Assembly (NCBI GenBank): GCA_002396665.1
Contig: DGYJ01000078.1
Span: 1-41,013, forward strand
Source: Bdellovibrionaceae bacterium UBA5009
GTDB lineage: Bacteria; Bdellovibrionota; Bdellovibrionia; Bdellovibrionales; Bdellovibrionaceae
Direction: 5' to 3'
Length of the DNA: 41,013 nt
Made by a program: the position numbers and the translations under genes. Below are positions 40,988-41,013 of the stretch, piece after piece; position 1 is the first letter of the stretch; every line of letters starts with the position of its first letter. The notes beneath the pieces were generated by a model that was not told the DNA's origin, did no database searches, and worked only from the letters and a program-made list of their open reading frames with translations.

Positions 40988-41013
40988 AGCGCATTGATTG
41001 CGATCTTGTCGTC

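Noticed and set aside
40988..41013. Start of a further gene after hpt
   Set aside because: Only 26 bases remain; nothing can be called.

Overview
The window looks like chromosomal DNA of a Gram-negative (diderm) bacterium of the Bdellovibrio/Pseudobdellovibrio type (Bdellovibrionota). This is an inference from four things: a Ser/Thr kinase with a C-terminal PEGA domain, several exported hydrolases and outer-membrane barrels, an HUH (Y1) transposase of a kind I associate with this group, and an FtsI with a PASTA domain inside an otherwise proteobacterial-order dcw cluster. MurE carries the DNPR motif, pointing to meso-diaminopimelate peptidoglycan. Start codons are often TTG or GTG, each backed by a good Shine-Dalgarno (SD) sequence. 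No rRNA, tRNA, CRISPR array or prophage was seen.

Layout. (1) 110-3921, plus strand: a membrane Ser/Thr kinase with a PEGA domain, then a long-chain acyl-CoA synthetase 5 bp later. (2) 3942-5243, minus: an AMIN-like exported protein and a small beta-barrel. (3) 5488-10882, plus: a Tyr/Asn-rich lipoprotein, oligopeptidase A (M3), NAD kinase and RecN; the last three are tightly packed. (4) 10883-13014: a repeat-rich island around a Y1/HUH transposase on the minus strand. It holds a degenerate palindromic array starting at the recN stop, two abutting microsatellites, an in-frame 36-bp repeat inside the transposase, a 39-bp (20+19) array and a 17-bp array. (5) 13015-18827: a small secreted CxxC protein, an exported papain-like C92 hydrolase, a probably exported oligopeptidase B, an ADP-ribose-type NUDIX hydrolase and a beta-barrel followed by a clear terminator.

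(6) 18894-38198, minus strand: the division and cell wall cluster. In transcription order it is rsmH, ftsL, ftsI, [opposite-strand carboxylesterase], murE, murF, mraY, murD, [small Cys-rich lipoprotein], ftsW, murG, murC, murB, ftsQ, ftsA, ftsZ, lpxH-like. These genes make the UDP-MurNAc-pentapeptide and lipid I/II, build the septal synthase FtsW-FtsI with FtsQ/FtsL, and assemble the FtsZ/FtsA ring. mraZ is not upstream of rsmH, and no ddl is present in the cluster. (7) 38260-40987, plus: a zinc-ribbon membrane protein with a secretin-like C-terminus, a divergent uracil phosphoribosyltransferase-like protein and hypoxanthine phosphoribosyltransferase.

The best leads for something undescribed are the transposase/repeat island at 10.9-13.0 kb, the zinc-ribbon/secretin-like protein divergent from rsmH, the unknown lipoprotein between murD and ftsW, and the esterase placed antisense between ftsI and murE. 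All family assignments come from motifs read by eye; no search was run.
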